Positions 44,499 to 53,842 of a DNA stretch of 58,384 nt are shown here, in pieces. A program made the position numbers and the translations under genes. Source of the DNA: an uncultured Methylobacillus sp. (lineage in GTDB: Bacteria; Pseudomonadota; Gammaproteobacteria; Burkholderiales; Methylophilaceae); contig CAMLDO010000014.1 of the NCBI GenBank assembly GCA_946478865.1, forward strand, positions 1-58,384, read 5' to 3'. Numbering within the stretch: position 1 is the stretch's first letter; each line of letters starts with the position of its first letter. Below the pieces are notes generated by a model. It saw nothing but the letters and a program-made list of their open reading frames with translations. It had not been told where the DNA came from and did no database searches.

Positions 44499-44837
44499 AT
44501 GAGCGACGAAACCGCCATCTCCGCAAACGATCGTAACATTGCCGTGCTGACGCATCTCGGCGGGATTTTCTTTACCTTCATTCCCGGACTTCTGATCTGG
44601 CTGCTGAAAAAAGACGAGAATGCCTACCTCGGAGAGCAGGGGCGAGAAGCGCTGAATTTCCAGATCACGCTGCTGATCGCCTACATGGCCTGCTACGTGC
44701 TGATGTTCGTCCTGATCGGCTTCCTGCTGGTCGCCGTGGTATGGCTGGTCAATATCGTTCTGTGCATCGTGGCGGCCACACATGCCAGCAAGGGCGAAAA
44801 TTACCGCTATCCGCTCACTCTGCGCCTCATCAATTAA
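44499..44837 (+). CDS. DUF4870 small membrane protein
   Basis: A 112-aa protein of the DUF4870/Tic20-like group. It begins MSDETAISANDRNIAVLTHL and has about three hydrophobic segments (GGIFFTFIPGLLIWLLKK; LLIAYMACYVLMFVLIGF; AVVWLVNIVLCIVAATHA). The central motif LGEQGREALNFQITLLIAYM is characteristic. AAGGAGG precedes the ATG. It lies 9 bp after ptsI and 15 bp before prlC; function unknown. Confidence 0.88.
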   Translation: MSDETAISANDRNIAVLTHLGGIFFTFIPGLLIWLLKKDENAYLGEQGREALNFQITLLIAYMACYVLMFVLIGFLLVAVVWLVNIVLCIVAATHASKGENYRYPLTLRLIN

Positions 44838-44852
44838 GGACACGATTTTTCA

Positions 44853-46895
44853 ATGCAAAACCCTCTGCTCCATTTTTCCGGCCTGCCGCAATTCGACCAG
44901 GTTCGCCCCGAACATGTGACGCCCGCGATCGAACAACTGCTGGATGAAGCCCGCACGCTGATCGACCAACTGGGCCAGAACGATGCATCACCGACCTGGG
45001 ACAACTTCGTGCGCCCGCTGGAGGACATGGAGGAGAAAATCTCGCGCGCATGGTCGCAGGTTTCGCACATGAATTCCGTGGTCAACACGCCGGAACTGCG
45101 CGAGGCATACAACGCCAACCTGCCCGTACTGACCGCCTTCTATGCCGACCTGTCGCAGAACGAGGCACTGTACGCGAAATTCCGTGCATTGCGTGCCAGC
45201 AGCAGCTTCGAGACGCTGACGCCGGCCCAGCGCAGGATCGTCGAGAACGAGCTGCGCGACTTCCGTCTCGGCGGCGCGGAGCTGCCCGAGGACAAGAAGG
45301 CGCGCTTCAAGGCGATCCAGGAAGAACTTTCCTCGTTGTCGGCCAAGTTCGAAGAAAACCTGCTCGACACCACCAACGAGTTCGCGCACTTTGTCGAAAA
45401 TGAGACCGAGCTCGCCGGCATCCCCGAGGATGCACTGCAAGCTGCGCGCGAAGCCGCCGAAACCGACGGCAAGCCAGGCTGGAAATTCACGCTGCACTTC
45501 CCTTCCTATATGCCGGTGCTGCAATACGCGGACAACCGCGCGCTGCGCGAAAAGCTTTATTTCGCCTACGCCACCCGCGCCTCGGAATTCGGCAAGCCGG
45601 AATGGGACAACACCGGGCTGATCCGGCAGATCCTTGAGCTGCGCGCCGAGTCCGCGCAATTGCTGGGCTACAACAACTACGCCGAGGTCTCGCTTACCAC
45701 CAAGATGGCGCAGACCTCACCTCAGGTGCTGGACTTCCTGCGTACGCTGGCCGCCCGCGCGCGCCCGTTCGCCGAGAAGGACATGGCGGAACTCAAGGCC
45801 TATGCTGCCGACCTGGGTTTGAGCGACATGCAGGCATGGGACGTCGCCTACGTTTCCGAAAAGCTGCGCGAGGAGAAGTACGCCTTCTCCGACCAGGAAG
45901 TGAAACAGTACTTCCCCGAGCCGCGCGTGCTGCAGGGGCTGTTCAAAGTAGTCGAGACCATCTACGGCGTGCACGTGCGCAAGTCCGAGGCGCCGGTATG
46001 GCACAAGGACGTGACGTTCTACGATATTGCAGACAAGTCGGGCATGCTCATCGGCCAGTTTTATCTGGACCTCTATGCGCGTAATGGCAAGCGCGGCGGT
46101 GCCTGGATGGACGAGGCGATCACGCGTCGCAGGAAATCGCATGGCATCGAAACGCCGGTCGCCTTCCTCACCTGCAACTTCTCTGCACCCGTCGGCGGAA
46201 AGCCGGCGCTGTTCACGCATGACGAAGTCATCACGCTGTTCCATGAATTCGGTCATGGCCTGCATCACCTGCTGACCAAGGTCGAGGAATACGGCGTATC
46301 CGGCATCAAGGGCGTGGAATGGGATGCCGTCGAGCTGCCGAGCCAGTTCATGGAAAACTTCTGCTGGGAGTGGGAAGTGCTGCGCCACATGACGCAACAC
46401 GTGGACAGCGGCGAACATTTGCCGCGCGTGTTGTACGACAAGATGGTCGCCGCCAAGAATTTCCAGGCCGGCATGCAGACGGTACGCCAGATCGAGTTCT
46501 CGCTGTTCGACATGCTGCTGCACAGCGATTTCGACCCCAAAAACGGCAAGACGCCGCTGCAACTGCTGGAACAAGTGCGCGATGAGGTCGCTGTGGTGCG
46601 TCCGCCGCACTGGAACCGCTTCCCCAATAACTTCTCGCACATCTTCGCAGGCGGCTATGCCGCCGGCTATTACAGCTACAAGTGGGCGGAAGTGCTCTCC
46701 GCCGACGCCTACAGCCTGTTCGAGGAAAACGGCGTGCTCAGCGAAGAAACCGGCCACCGTTTCTGGAGCGAAATCCTCGCGCAAGGCGGCGTGCGACCGG
46801 CGCTGGAGTCCTTCGTCGCCTTCCGCGGCCGAGAACCGACGATAGATGCACTGCTGCGCCACAACGGCATGACCGAAACCGTGGCGCATCGGTAA
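44853..46895 (+). CDS. prlC: Oligopeptidase A (M3 metallopeptidase)
   Basis: A cytosolic zinc peptidase that degrades signal peptides and short peptides, 680 aa. The zinc motif HEFGH has His464, Glu465 and His468, followed downstream by the third ligand Glu in the segment [20 protein letters not shown]. Family segments [14 protein letters not shown] and [19 protein letters not shown] mark the ends. It lies 15 bp after the DUF4870 gene and 10 bp before xth. Confidence 0.96.
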   Translation: MQNPLLHFSGLPQFDQVRPEHVTPAIEQLLDEARTLIDQLGQNDASPTWDNFVRPLEDMEEKISRAWSQVSHMNSVVNTPELREAYNANLPVLTAFYADLSQNEALYAKFRALRASSSFETLTPAQRRIVENELRDFRLGGAELPEDKKARFKAIQEELSSLSAKFEENLLDTTNEFAHFVENETELAGIPEDALQAAREAAETDGKPGWKFTLHFPSYMPVLQYADNRALREKLYFAYATRASEFGKPEWDNTGLIRQILELRAESAQLLGYNNYAEVSLTTKMAQTSPQVLDFLRTLAARARPFAEKDMAELKAYAADLGLSDMQAWDVAYVSEKLREEKYAFSDQEVKQYFPEPRVLQGLFKVVETIYGVHVRKSEAPVWHKDVTFYDIADKSGMLIGQFYLDLYARNGKRGGAWMDEAITRRRKSHGIETPVAFLTCNFSAPVGGKPALFTHDEVITLFHEFGHGLHHLLTKVEEYGVSGIKGVEWDAVELPSQFMENFCWEWEVLRHMTQHVDSGEHLPRVLYDKMVAAKNFQAGMQTVRQIEFSLFDMLLHSDFDPKNGKTPLQLLEQVRDEVAVVRPPHWNRFPNNFSHIFAGGYAAGYYSYKWAEVLSADAYSLFEENGVLSEETGHRFWSEILAQGGVRPALESFVAFRGREPTIDALLRHNGMTETVAHR

Positions 46896-46905
46896 GCGCA
46901 TCGTC

Positions 46906-47676
46906 ATGAAGATCGCTACCTGGAACGTCAACTCCCTCAACGTGCGCCTGCCGCATGTATTGGACTGGCTTGCGAGCGCACAGCCGGACGTACTGTGCCT
47001 GCAGGAAACCAAGCTGGAAGATGCCAAGTTCCCGTTCGATGCCCTCGCAGCAGCAGGTTATCAGGCCGTGCATGCGGGGCAGAAAACCTACAACGGCGTA
47101 GCGATCCTGAGCAAACACCCGCTGACGGATATCAGCATCAATCTGCCCACCTATCCCGACGAGCAAAAGCGCGTAATTGCGGCGACGGTGAACGGCGTAC
47201 GCATCGTCTGCGCCTATATGCCCAACGGACAAAGCCTGGATTCCGACAAGTACCAGTACAAGCTGGCATGGCTTGCGGCCTTGCGCGACTGGCTCAAGGA
47301 GGAGATGGCGCGCCATCCCAAACTGGCACTGCTCGGCGACTACAACATCGCGCCTGAAGACCGGGACGTGCATGATCCGGTGGCGTGGGTGGGCCAGGTG
47401 CTGGTGAGTGCGCCGGAACGTGCCGCGTTCAAGGAATTGGTCGGTCTCGGACTAACGGATGCCTTCTGTCTGTTCGAAGAACAGGAATGCATTTTCTCGT
47501 GGTGGGATTACCGCATGGCCGCATTTCGGCGCAATCTCGGCCTGCGCATCGACCACATCCTGCTGTCGCCGGAACTGAAAACAGCCTGCACGCGCTGCTG
47601 GATCGACAAGGCGCCACGCAAGCTGGAACGGCCGTCCGACCACACGCCGGTCGTAGCCGAGCTCGCACTCGGCTAA
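46906..47676 (+). CDS. xth: Exodeoxyribonuclease III
   Basis: An AP endonuclease and 3'-exonuclease of base excision repair, 256 aa. Catalytic segments are [28 protein letters not shown] (metal-binding Glu), [17 protein letters not shown] and the final [10 protein letters not shown] with the general-base His. It is the last gene of the plus-strand run and converges with ntrX across 9 bp. Confidence 0.96.
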   Translation: MKIATWNVNSLNVRLPHVLDWLASAQPDVLCLQETKLEDAKFPFDALAAAGYQAVHAGQKTYNGVAILSKHPLTDISINLPTYPDEQKRVIAATVNGVRIVCAYMPNGQSLDSDKYQYKLAWLAALRDWLKEEMARHPKLALLGDYNIAPEDRDVHDPVAWVGQVLVSAPERAAFKELVGLGLTDAFCLFEEQECIFSWWDYRMAAFRRNLGLRIDHILLSPELKTACTRCWIDKAPRKLERPSDHTPVVAELALG

Positions 47677-47685
47677 CGCCATCGA

Positions 47686-48954
47686 CTACTGCTTGGTACG
47701 GATATTAAGCTGCTTCAGCTTGCGGTAGAGGTGGGTACGTTCCAGATCCACTGCTTCCGCAACCCGGCTCATGTTGCCGCCAGCCTTGGCAATATGGTGC
47801 TCGAAATAGATACGCTCGAACGCATCCCGCGCCTCGCGCAGTGAAACGTCGAGATTGAGCGGCAATGGCGCCGCGGCAGGCGCCTGTGGCTCTTCCGGCA
47901 CAGCGAACAACCCCAGCACGCGCTGTGCTTCTTCCAGCGTGATCTTGTCGTCGATGCTTGTGAGCATCAGGTTTTTCACCGCCACCTTCAACTGGGCGAG
48001 ATTACCCGGCCACTCGGCATTGCGCATCGCATTCAGCGCCGCCACATCGAACTCCCGATAACTCGCCTCCCCGCTTTCAGCGAGAAAAGTCGCCATCGCC
48101 TTGACCAGGTCTGGAATATCTTCCCGATGCTCGGCCAGGGTTGGAATACTGAGGCTGGCAGAGGACAGCGTATGGAACAATGTCTCATCGAACTGTCCCG
48201 CCTGGACCAGCTTGGGCAAGGCCTGCGTCGTTGCACAGACCACGCGCACACCATATTTTTCCGCCTTGGCGAGCAGCAAGTGCAGCCCTTTCTGCTCGGT
48301 CTTGCCGAGATCGGCCACTTCCGGAATGTAGATGAGGCCTTCGCGGCTTTGTTCGAGCAATTCTATCGGCGCCGTCGCCAGCTTCTCCGGATGCGTCAGC
48401 TCCAGCCACGGAGTGTCCGGGCGGTGCAGGAAGCGCGCGCACAATTCCGCTCCGCAGCCACGAGCGCCGCTCAGCAGCAGTGGCACCTTGAGCCCGTCGA
48501 GCTGCTCCAGCCGGGCGCGCAAATCGCTGATCGCAGCGCTCTTGCCGAGGCTGAGCAGATTCATGCCGCTGCGCGGCTGGTGCTCGGCGTGCTTGAGCGC
48601 GGCATTCACCGTTTTCAGCAGTTTTTGCAACGCAATAGGTTTTTCCAGGAAATCGAAGGCGCCGATACGCGTCGCTTCGACTGCGGTATCGATGGTGCCG
48701 TGGCCGGACATCATCACTACCGGCATAGTGAGCAGGCCACCGTTGCCCCACTCTTTCAACAAGCTGATGCCGTCGCAATCCGGCATCCAGATATCCAGCA
48801 GCACCAAATCCGGGCGTTCCTGTTGACGCCAGTCGCGCGCCTGGGCCGCGTTTTCGGCCAGCTTGACCTGATAGCCTTCGTCGCGAAGGATTTCGCTCAA
48901 TAATTCGCGGATGCCGACTTCGTCATCCACCACCAGCACCTGACGTGCGGTCAT
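47686..48954 (-). CDS. ntrX: NtrX-like response regulator with a degenerate AAA+ domain
   Basis: The receiver domain (1-120) is intact: Asp10/Asp11, phospho-acceptor Asp54 and Lys105. The central region aligns with the sigma-54 AAA+ domain but lacks its key motifs. The Walker A position reads GARGCGAEL (163-171, Lys lost), the Walker B position reads IYIPEV (DE lost), GAFTGA is absent, and the arginine-finger segment YYRL is FHTL. A Fis-type helix-turn-helix ends the protein (GGNMSRVAEAVDLERTHLYR). It probably cannot activate sigma-54 directly. Overlaps ntrY by 4 bp. Confidence 0.87.
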   Translation of the reverse strand: MTARQVLVVDDEVGIRELLSEILRDEGYQVKLAENAAQARDWRQQERPDLVLLDIWMPDCDGISLLKEWGNGGLLTMPVVMMSGHGTIDTAVEATRIGAFDFLEKPIALQKLLKTVNAALKHAEHQPRSGMNLLSLGKSAAISDLRARLEQLDGLKVPLLLSGARGCGAELCARFLHRPDTPWLELTHPEKLATAPIELLEQSREGLIYIPEVADLGKTEQKGLHLLLAKAEKYGVRVVCATTQALPKLVQAGQFDETLFHTLSSASLSIPTLAEHREDIPDLVKAMATFLAESGEASYREFDVAALNAMRNAEWPGNLAQLKVAVKNLMLTSIDDKITLEEAQRVLGLFAVPEEPQAPAAAPLPLNLDVSLREARDAFERIYFEHHIAKAGGNMSRVAEAVDLERTHLYRKLKQLNIRTKQ

Positions 48955-51068
48955 GCAGCCTCCTTCACCGGCAGGAGCAGCGACACCGTTGTGCCGCCCT
49001 GCGGTTGATTCTCGATCTTGATGGTTCCCTTGTGCTCTTCCATGATTTTCTTCACGATGGCGAGCCCCAGTCCCGTTCCGTGCCGCTTGGTGGTCACGTA
49101 AGGCTCGAAGGCACGCGTGATAAGTTCCGGCGGGAAGCCGGGACCATTATCGGAGATTGCCAGTCTGACCATACCATTTTCAGACGTTATTTTTACATGG
49201 ATCAGTGGGTCCGGTCTGTCTTCCAGCACATCCTGGGCATTTTTCAGCAGATTGTGCAGTACCTGCCGCAGCATGGTCGTATCGCCATGCACCAGCGGCA
49301 GTTTTTCCTCGGTATCCAGCCTGATCTGGATACCGTGCGATTCGTACAGGGTGAGAACATCGCGCACCAGCGCATTGAGGTCCAGCGCGGCCAGATTGAG
49401 CGCGGGCGAACGTGCATACTCGCTGAATTCGTCCACCATGCTTTTCATGGCCGATACCTGCCCGACGATAGTTTGCGTGGCGCGCTTGAGCATCTCGGCA
49501 TCGCTGCCCTCGAGCTTGTCACTCAACTTGTGCTCCAGGCGCTCGGCCGACAGCATGATAGGCGTGAGCGGGTTTTTGATCTCGTGCGCGAGGCGCCGTG
49601 CCACCTCACCCCAGGCCGCATCGCGCTGTGCCTGCAGCAACATGGTGACATCGTCGAACACTACTACGTAACCGCTTTCCGATCCCATGGGGAGACGGGT
49701 TCCGCGCACCAGCAGCACCTGTTTGCCGTAGGCTCCCTCGAACTCGATCTGCTGCTGCCATTCGCCTGCCTTGTCCTCGGTGAATTGCATCAGGATGGTC
49801 TGGATCAGCGTTGCCATGGCCGGGGAATGCGCCAGCCGCTCCAAAGGTTGCGCCACCATGGGGGTGAGATCGGTGTCCAGAATCAGGGCTGCGGACGGAT
49901 TGAAGGTACGCACCCGGAAACTCTCGTCAAACGCCATCACACCAGACGACAAGTGCGCCAGAATGGTCTCCAGGTGCCCGCGTGCCGCTTCCACCCGCGC
50001 CCGGTTGCGATCAGCGGCCTGCCGCGCTTCGGAGAGCTGCCGCGTCATGCTGTTAAAAGACTGTACCAGCACGCCCAGTTCGTCCTTGCCGTGCGCCGGC
50101 AGCATCTTGCCGTAATCCCCACTCGCAATCGCGCGGGTGCCTTCGGCCAGCACGCCGAGCGGCGCGGACAGCCGGCGGCTCAGCACGAAGGCAAACGCCA
50201 GTGCGGAAAGCATCGCCAGCATGAGCACCAGCGTCAGCGTCAGGGCGAACACCTCCTTGAGGGCCGTCCGCGTATAGGACAATTCCTGGTAATCCTGATA
50301 GACCGCCTGTACTGACTCCGCAGTGGTCGAAAGCGTGGTTGGAACCGGCTGCAGCAACTGCAGGATGCGCGTTTCGCCGTGAATTTCGACTGTATTCACT
50401 GGCGCAAGCACGCGCAGATACAGACCCTTGTTGGGGATAGGCTCGATCCGCCCATACAACCGCTGGCGGGCCTGCCGAAGCTGCGAAACAGTCGGCAAAT
50501 CAGGCAGGAAGCTGGAAGCGTCGCCGCTCGAAAAAGCGATGATGCGTCCTTGCAGCGTCAGCAATACGGCGTCTTGCACGCCACTGCGCTCGCGCAGGTC
50601 GTTCAGCATGGAGAGATGGGACGAACTCGGCTGAAACGCGAGCGAGAGCGACATGTTCTCGCCCTTTTCCTCGAGGTCCGCAAGCAGGATGTCCAACGCA
50701 CTCTGACCCAGGCGCAGGCCACCGTCCAACGCAGCTTCTACCTTGACGTTGAACCACGACTCGATTGAGCGCGTAAGGAAGTTGACCGATACCGCGTACA
50801 CGATCACCCCGGGAATAAGCGCCATGAGCGCGAACATGCCCAGCAACCGCAGCGTGAGGCGACTACCGATGACTTGCGCGTGAATCTGGCGGTAAAGCTT
50901 CCACAGCTGCAATGCGATCAGGATGATGAAGAACACCGCAAGCGCGATGTTAAGCCCGAGCAGCAGTGTATAGTTCTGCCCGGACAGCGCGGTATTCGCA
51001 CTCGCATGCGACAGCAGGTAGAGCAGAATCGCACCGAGTACGGCCGAAACGAAAACGACGTATTTCAT
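48951..51068 (-). CDS. ntrY: NtrY-like sensor histidine kinase
   Basis: A 705-aa membrane kinase. N-terminal helices (about 3-60 and 75-100), a periplasmic sensor stretch, and a further helix near 280-300 are followed by HAMP (SRRLSAPLGVLAEGTRAIAS) and a PAS domain. The HisKA segment has His495 in RRLAHEIKNPLTPIML, followed by HATPase motifs (VLHNLLKNAQDVLED; ISDNGPGFPPELI; HGTGLGLAIVKKIMEEHKG). It pairs with the NtrX-like regulator; NtrYX systems act in nitrogen, redox or envelope control, and the signal here is unknown. Confidence 0.92.
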   Translation of the reverse strand: MKYVVFVSAVLGAILLYLLSHASANTALSGQNYTLLLGLNIALAVFFIILIALQLWKLYRQIHAQVIGSRLTLRLLGMFALMALIPGVIVYAVSVNFLTRSIESWFNVKVEAALDGGLRLGQSALDILLADLEEKGENMSLSLAFQPSSSHLSMLNDLRERSGVQDAVLLTLQGRIIAFSSGDASSFLPDLPTVSQLRQARQRLYGRIEPIPNKGLYLRVLAPVNTVEIHGETRILQLLQPVPTTLSTTAESVQAVYQDYQELSYTRTALKEVFALTLTLVLMLAMLSALAFAFVLSRRLSAPLGVLAEGTRAIASGDYGKMLPAHGKDELGVLVQSFNSMTRQLSEARQAADRNRARVEAARGHLETILAHLSSGVMAFDESFRVRTFNPSAALILDTDLTPMVAQPLERLAHSPAMATLIQTILMQFTEDKAGEWQQQIEFEGAYGKQVLLVRGTRLPMGSESGYVVVFDDVTMLLQAQRDAAWGEVARRLAHEIKNPLTPIMLSAERLEHKLSDKLEGSDAEMLKRATQTIVGQVSAMKSMVDEFSEYARSPALNLAALDLNALVRDVLTLYESHGIQIRLDTEEKLPLVHGDTTMLRQVLHNLLKNAQDVLEDRPDPLIHVKITSENGMVRLAISDNGPGFPPELITRAFEPYVTTKRHGTGLGLAIVKKIMEEHKGTIKIENQPQGGTTVSLLLPVKEAA

Positions 51069-51105
51069 CTAAAAAATCCGCGCCGGCGGCATCACATCCG
51101 CCGGA

Positions 51106-51693
51106 TTACTTGGCGTCATGCTGCTGAAAATTCGGCACCCAGCGATAGCGCTCGGATACCAGGGTCCACTTCTCGGAGCTCAACGCCTCCACCTGCAATG
51201 CCTTGGGCAAACGAGAGTGATCAAGACGGAAGCGCAGGTTGGCGATATAGTTCTCACCCTTGGCAATATCGGATTTCGCGAGCACATCCCAATCGCGCAG
51301 GCGTGACAGCTCATCCACCGCTTCCTCCAGCGTGGCGAAAGACTTCTGATGCTGTTCCACATTCACCAGATACTGGCGAGAAAGCGCGTGATAGCGCAAC
51401 TGGATAAGCTGCGACTTGGTCGTGATCTCGTCATCGAACCAGTATTCGCGCGGCTGCACGAGTTGAAATTCGATCAGAAAGCTCAGCTGAACACCCTTGT
51501 TGAGCGCGGCTTCCACTTCGGGAGAAAAATCGATCTCGAAATCAGCATCGAGCTGATAGCTGTTATCGATGGGAATCAGCTCGGCGCTCTTGACCTGAAT
51601 GCCTTCGGCCCAAGCCTGAAGCGCGAAGCTCGAGGTCAGGACCAGCAGAAAAAAACTAAACTTTTTGAAGCAGCGCGTAAAAGAATCCGTCAT
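51106..51693 (-). CDS. DUF4390 secreted protein
   Basis: A 195-aa protein with a Sec signal (FSFFLLVLTSSFALQAWA) and a mature domain of DUF4390 type (AELIPIDNSYQLDADFEIDF; REYWFDDEITTKSQLIQLRY; NLRFRLDHSRLPKALQVEA). It is always found with ntrYX and rsmB in betaproteobacteria. The ATG at 51693 is chosen; GTG at 51702 is an alternative. It overlaps the 3' end of rsmB by 38 bp and precedes ntrY by 37 bp. Function unknown; a periplasmic role in NtrY sensing is possible. Confidence 0.85.
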   Translation of the reverse strand: MTDSFTRCFKKFSFFLLVLTSSFALQAWAEGIQVKSAELIPIDNSYQLDADFEIDFSPEVEAALNKGVQLSFLIEFQLVQPREYWFDDEITTKSQLIQLRYHALSRQYLVNVEQHQKSFATLEEAVDELSRLRDWDVLAKSDIAKGENYIANLRFRLDHSRLPKALQVEALSSEKWTLVSERYRWVPNFQQHDAK

Positions 51694-52921
51694 GGTCAGC
51701 ACATGGCAGCAATTGGCCGTCCCTTAGCCCGTCGAGCGGGAGTTGTCGCGCGTCCGCCTGCTCCGCGAGGAACGCATCGATTTGTCGTTGATTTTCTTCG
51801 AGAAAGATCGAGCAGGTCACGTAAAGCAATTTACCACCGTTTGCCAGGGTACGCCACAAGCCGCGCAGGATGCGGGATTGCTGGCTGGTAAAGCTTGCGA
51901 TATCGGCCTCGCGCCGCAGCCATTTGATATCCACGTGACGCCGCACGATGCCAGAGGCGCTGCACGGCACGTCGGCGAGAATACGATCGAACAATTGCCC
52001 GTCCCACCAGGCGGAAGGGTCGCCGGAATCGCCGACAATGAGCTTCGCAGAGAAGCCGAGGCGATCCAGATTGCTGCGGGTACGGGCCAGCCGCGCCTCC
52101 TCGCTGTCGATAGCGGTCATCGCTACGTCAGCGACCTCGAGCGCATGCCCAGTCTTGCCGCCCGGAGCACAGCAGGCATCGAGTACGCGCATGCCGTCCT
52201 GCAGATCCAGCAGCTGCGCCGCAAACTGCGCGCCATAATCCTGTACCGAAACGTCGCCATCCATAAATCCCGGCAGCTTTTCCACCGGCACCGGCTGCGC
52301 GAGCATAACGGCTGTGCTTCCAAGCGCCTGCGCAGCTATTCCAGCGCTTTCCAGCTCGTGGAGATAACCTTCTGCGCTGCCGCGACGGCGATTGATGCGC
52401 AGGGTCAGCGGCGGGTGGACGTTGCCCGCCTCGAGTATGCTTTCCCAGCACTCTGGATACTGCTGCTTCAGCTTGGCTATCCACCATTGCGGATAGGAAT
52501 AAGTAGCCTGCTCATCCCGGCCCAGATCGGCAATCAATGTCTCGCGCCGTCGCAGGAAGTTGCGCAGGACAGCGTTCACCAGTCCCTTGGCCCATGGCTT
52601 TTTCATGCGCACTGCGGCCTTGACCGCATGATCCACCACCGCATAGGCGGAAGCCTTACCGTATTCCAGTTGATACAACCCGGCCAGCAAGAGGCAGCGC
52701 ACCGCCTCGTCCTCCAGCCGTTTTTCAATAAGCTGGTTCAGGATGGCATTAAGTCGGCCGTAATGGCGCAAGGTGCCATAGCTGAGATCCTGCACCGTGG
52801 CCCGCTGCTGGGGGGTGAGTTGGGAATGCTCGCGCCAGAGCTGATCCAGCGCCTGGGTAAGATTGCGCCCGTTCAGGACCTGACCGATGGTTTGGGAGGC
52901 GAGTTGCTGGCTTTTATCCAA
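51656..52921 (-). CDS. rsmB: 16S rRNA (cytosine-967-C5)-methyltransferase RsmB, TTG start
   Basis: Methylates C967 of 16S rRNA with SAM. It is 421 aa: an N-terminal NusB-like domain (about 1-135) and a C-terminal methyltransferase with LDACCAPGGKTGHALE, ADVPCSASGIVRR (with the release Cys) and the nucleophile motif VTCSIFLEENQRQ. The start is TTG at 52921. The htpX stop (52936-52934) is in the same frame five codons before, and no ATG or GTG lies between, so TTG is forced by the reading frame. Confidence 0.95.
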   Translation of the reverse strand: MDKSQQLASQTIGQVLNGRNLTQALDQLWREHSQLTPQQRATVQDLSYGTLRHYGRLNAILNQLIEKRLEDEAVRCLLLAGLYQLEYGKASAYAVVDHAVKAAVRMKKPWAKGLVNAVLRNFLRRRETLIADLGRDEQATYSYPQWWIAKLKQQYPECWESILEAGNVHPPLTLRINRRRGSAEGYLHELESAGIAAQALGSTAVMLAQPVPVEKLPGFMDGDVSVQDYGAQFAAQLLDLQDGMRVLDACCAPGGKTGHALEVADVAMTAIDSEEARLARTRSNLDRLGFSAKLIVGDSGDPSAWWDGQLFDRILADVPCSASGIVRRHVDIKWLRREADIASFTSQQSRILRGLWRTLANGGKLLYVTCSIFLEENQRQIDAFLAEQADARQLPLDGLRDGQLLPCADHDGFFYALLQKV

Positions 52922-52933
52922 ACGATAGTCCGA

Positions 52934-53782
52934 TCACACAGCCATCGCCATCAGGCGCGCCACTCGTTCCTCAGTCTGAGGATGGGTGCTGAACAGACCC
53001 TTGATGCCCTCTGCGGACAAGGGATTGATGATCATCATCTGCGCTGTTTCGGGATGCTGCTCGGCGGTAGCCATCGGCACGTTGTGCGCGTAATTGTGGA
53101 TTTTCTGCAACGCGGAAGCGAGCGCCTGCGGGTCACGGCTGATTTCCGCACCGCCGCGGTCGGCCTCGAATTCGCGCGAACGGGAAATTGCCATCTGGAT
53201 CAGCATCGCCGCAATCGGCGCGAGGATCATGATAAGGATGGCAACCGCAGGATGGACTCCGCCCTCGCGGTCATTGTGCCCGCCGGAAAACAGCATGCCG
53301 AACTGGGCGATAGAGGAAATTGCACCGGCGATGGTCGCGGAAATCGTGGAAATCAGCGTGTCGCGGTGCTTCACGTGGGCTAGCTCGTGCGCCATCACGC
53401 CACGCAGCTCGCGCTCGGATAGGAGTTGCATGATGCCTGTAGTAGCCGCGACGGCCGCGTTTTCCGGATTGCGTCCGGTAGCGAAAGCGTTAGGTTGCGC
53501 CTCATCGATGATGTAGACGCGCGGCATCGGCAAGCCGGCGTTTTGCGCGAGCTCGCGCACCATGCCATAGAAACGCGGGGCGCTTTGCGCGTCGACCTCG
53601 CGTGCGTTATACATGCGCAGCACGACCTGGTCCGAGAACCAGTAAGCGTAGACATTCATCGCGCCGGCAATCGCCAGTGCTATCAGCATCCCGCTTGCCC
53701 CGCCGATCGCGCCACCCACCATGCCGAACAGCACGACGATCCCCGCCATGAGGATCGTGGTTTTCAACCAGTTGCCCAACAT
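52934..53782 (-). CDS. htpX: Membrane zinc metalloprotease HtpX
   Basis: A heat-shock-linked protease of inner-membrane quality control, 282 aa. Two N-terminal helices (about 8-25 and 30-48), the zinc motif HELAHVKH (His132, Glu133, His136) and the third ligand in [13 protein letters not shown] are visible, with two further helices in between. GAGGTAAG precedes the ATG. It lies 12 bp upstream of rsmB and 60 bp after fmt. Confidence 0.97.
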   Translation of the reverse strand: MLGNWLKTTILMAGIVVLFGMVGGAIGGASGMLIALAIAGAMNVYAYWFSDQVVLRMYNAREVDAQSAPRFYGMVRELAQNAGLPMPRVYIIDEAQPNAFATGRNPENAAVAATTGIMQLLSERELRGVMAHELAHVKHRDTLISTISATIAGAISSIAQFGMLFSGGHNDREGGVHPAVAILIMILAPIAAMLIQMAISRSREFEADRGGAEISRDPQALASALQKIHNYAHNVPMATAEQHPETAQMMIINPLSAEGIKGLFSTHPQTEERVARLMAMAV

Positions 53783-53842
53783 AATATCTGCTTACCTCTT
53801 GTAATCTCGACGCACCTTAGATGACGGTCGGGATAGAAAAAT

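Noticed and set aside
42978..44843. Minus-strand open frame of 621 codons
   Set aside because: Antisense of ptsI and the DUF4870 gene; both sense frames have clear family motifs and ribosome sites.
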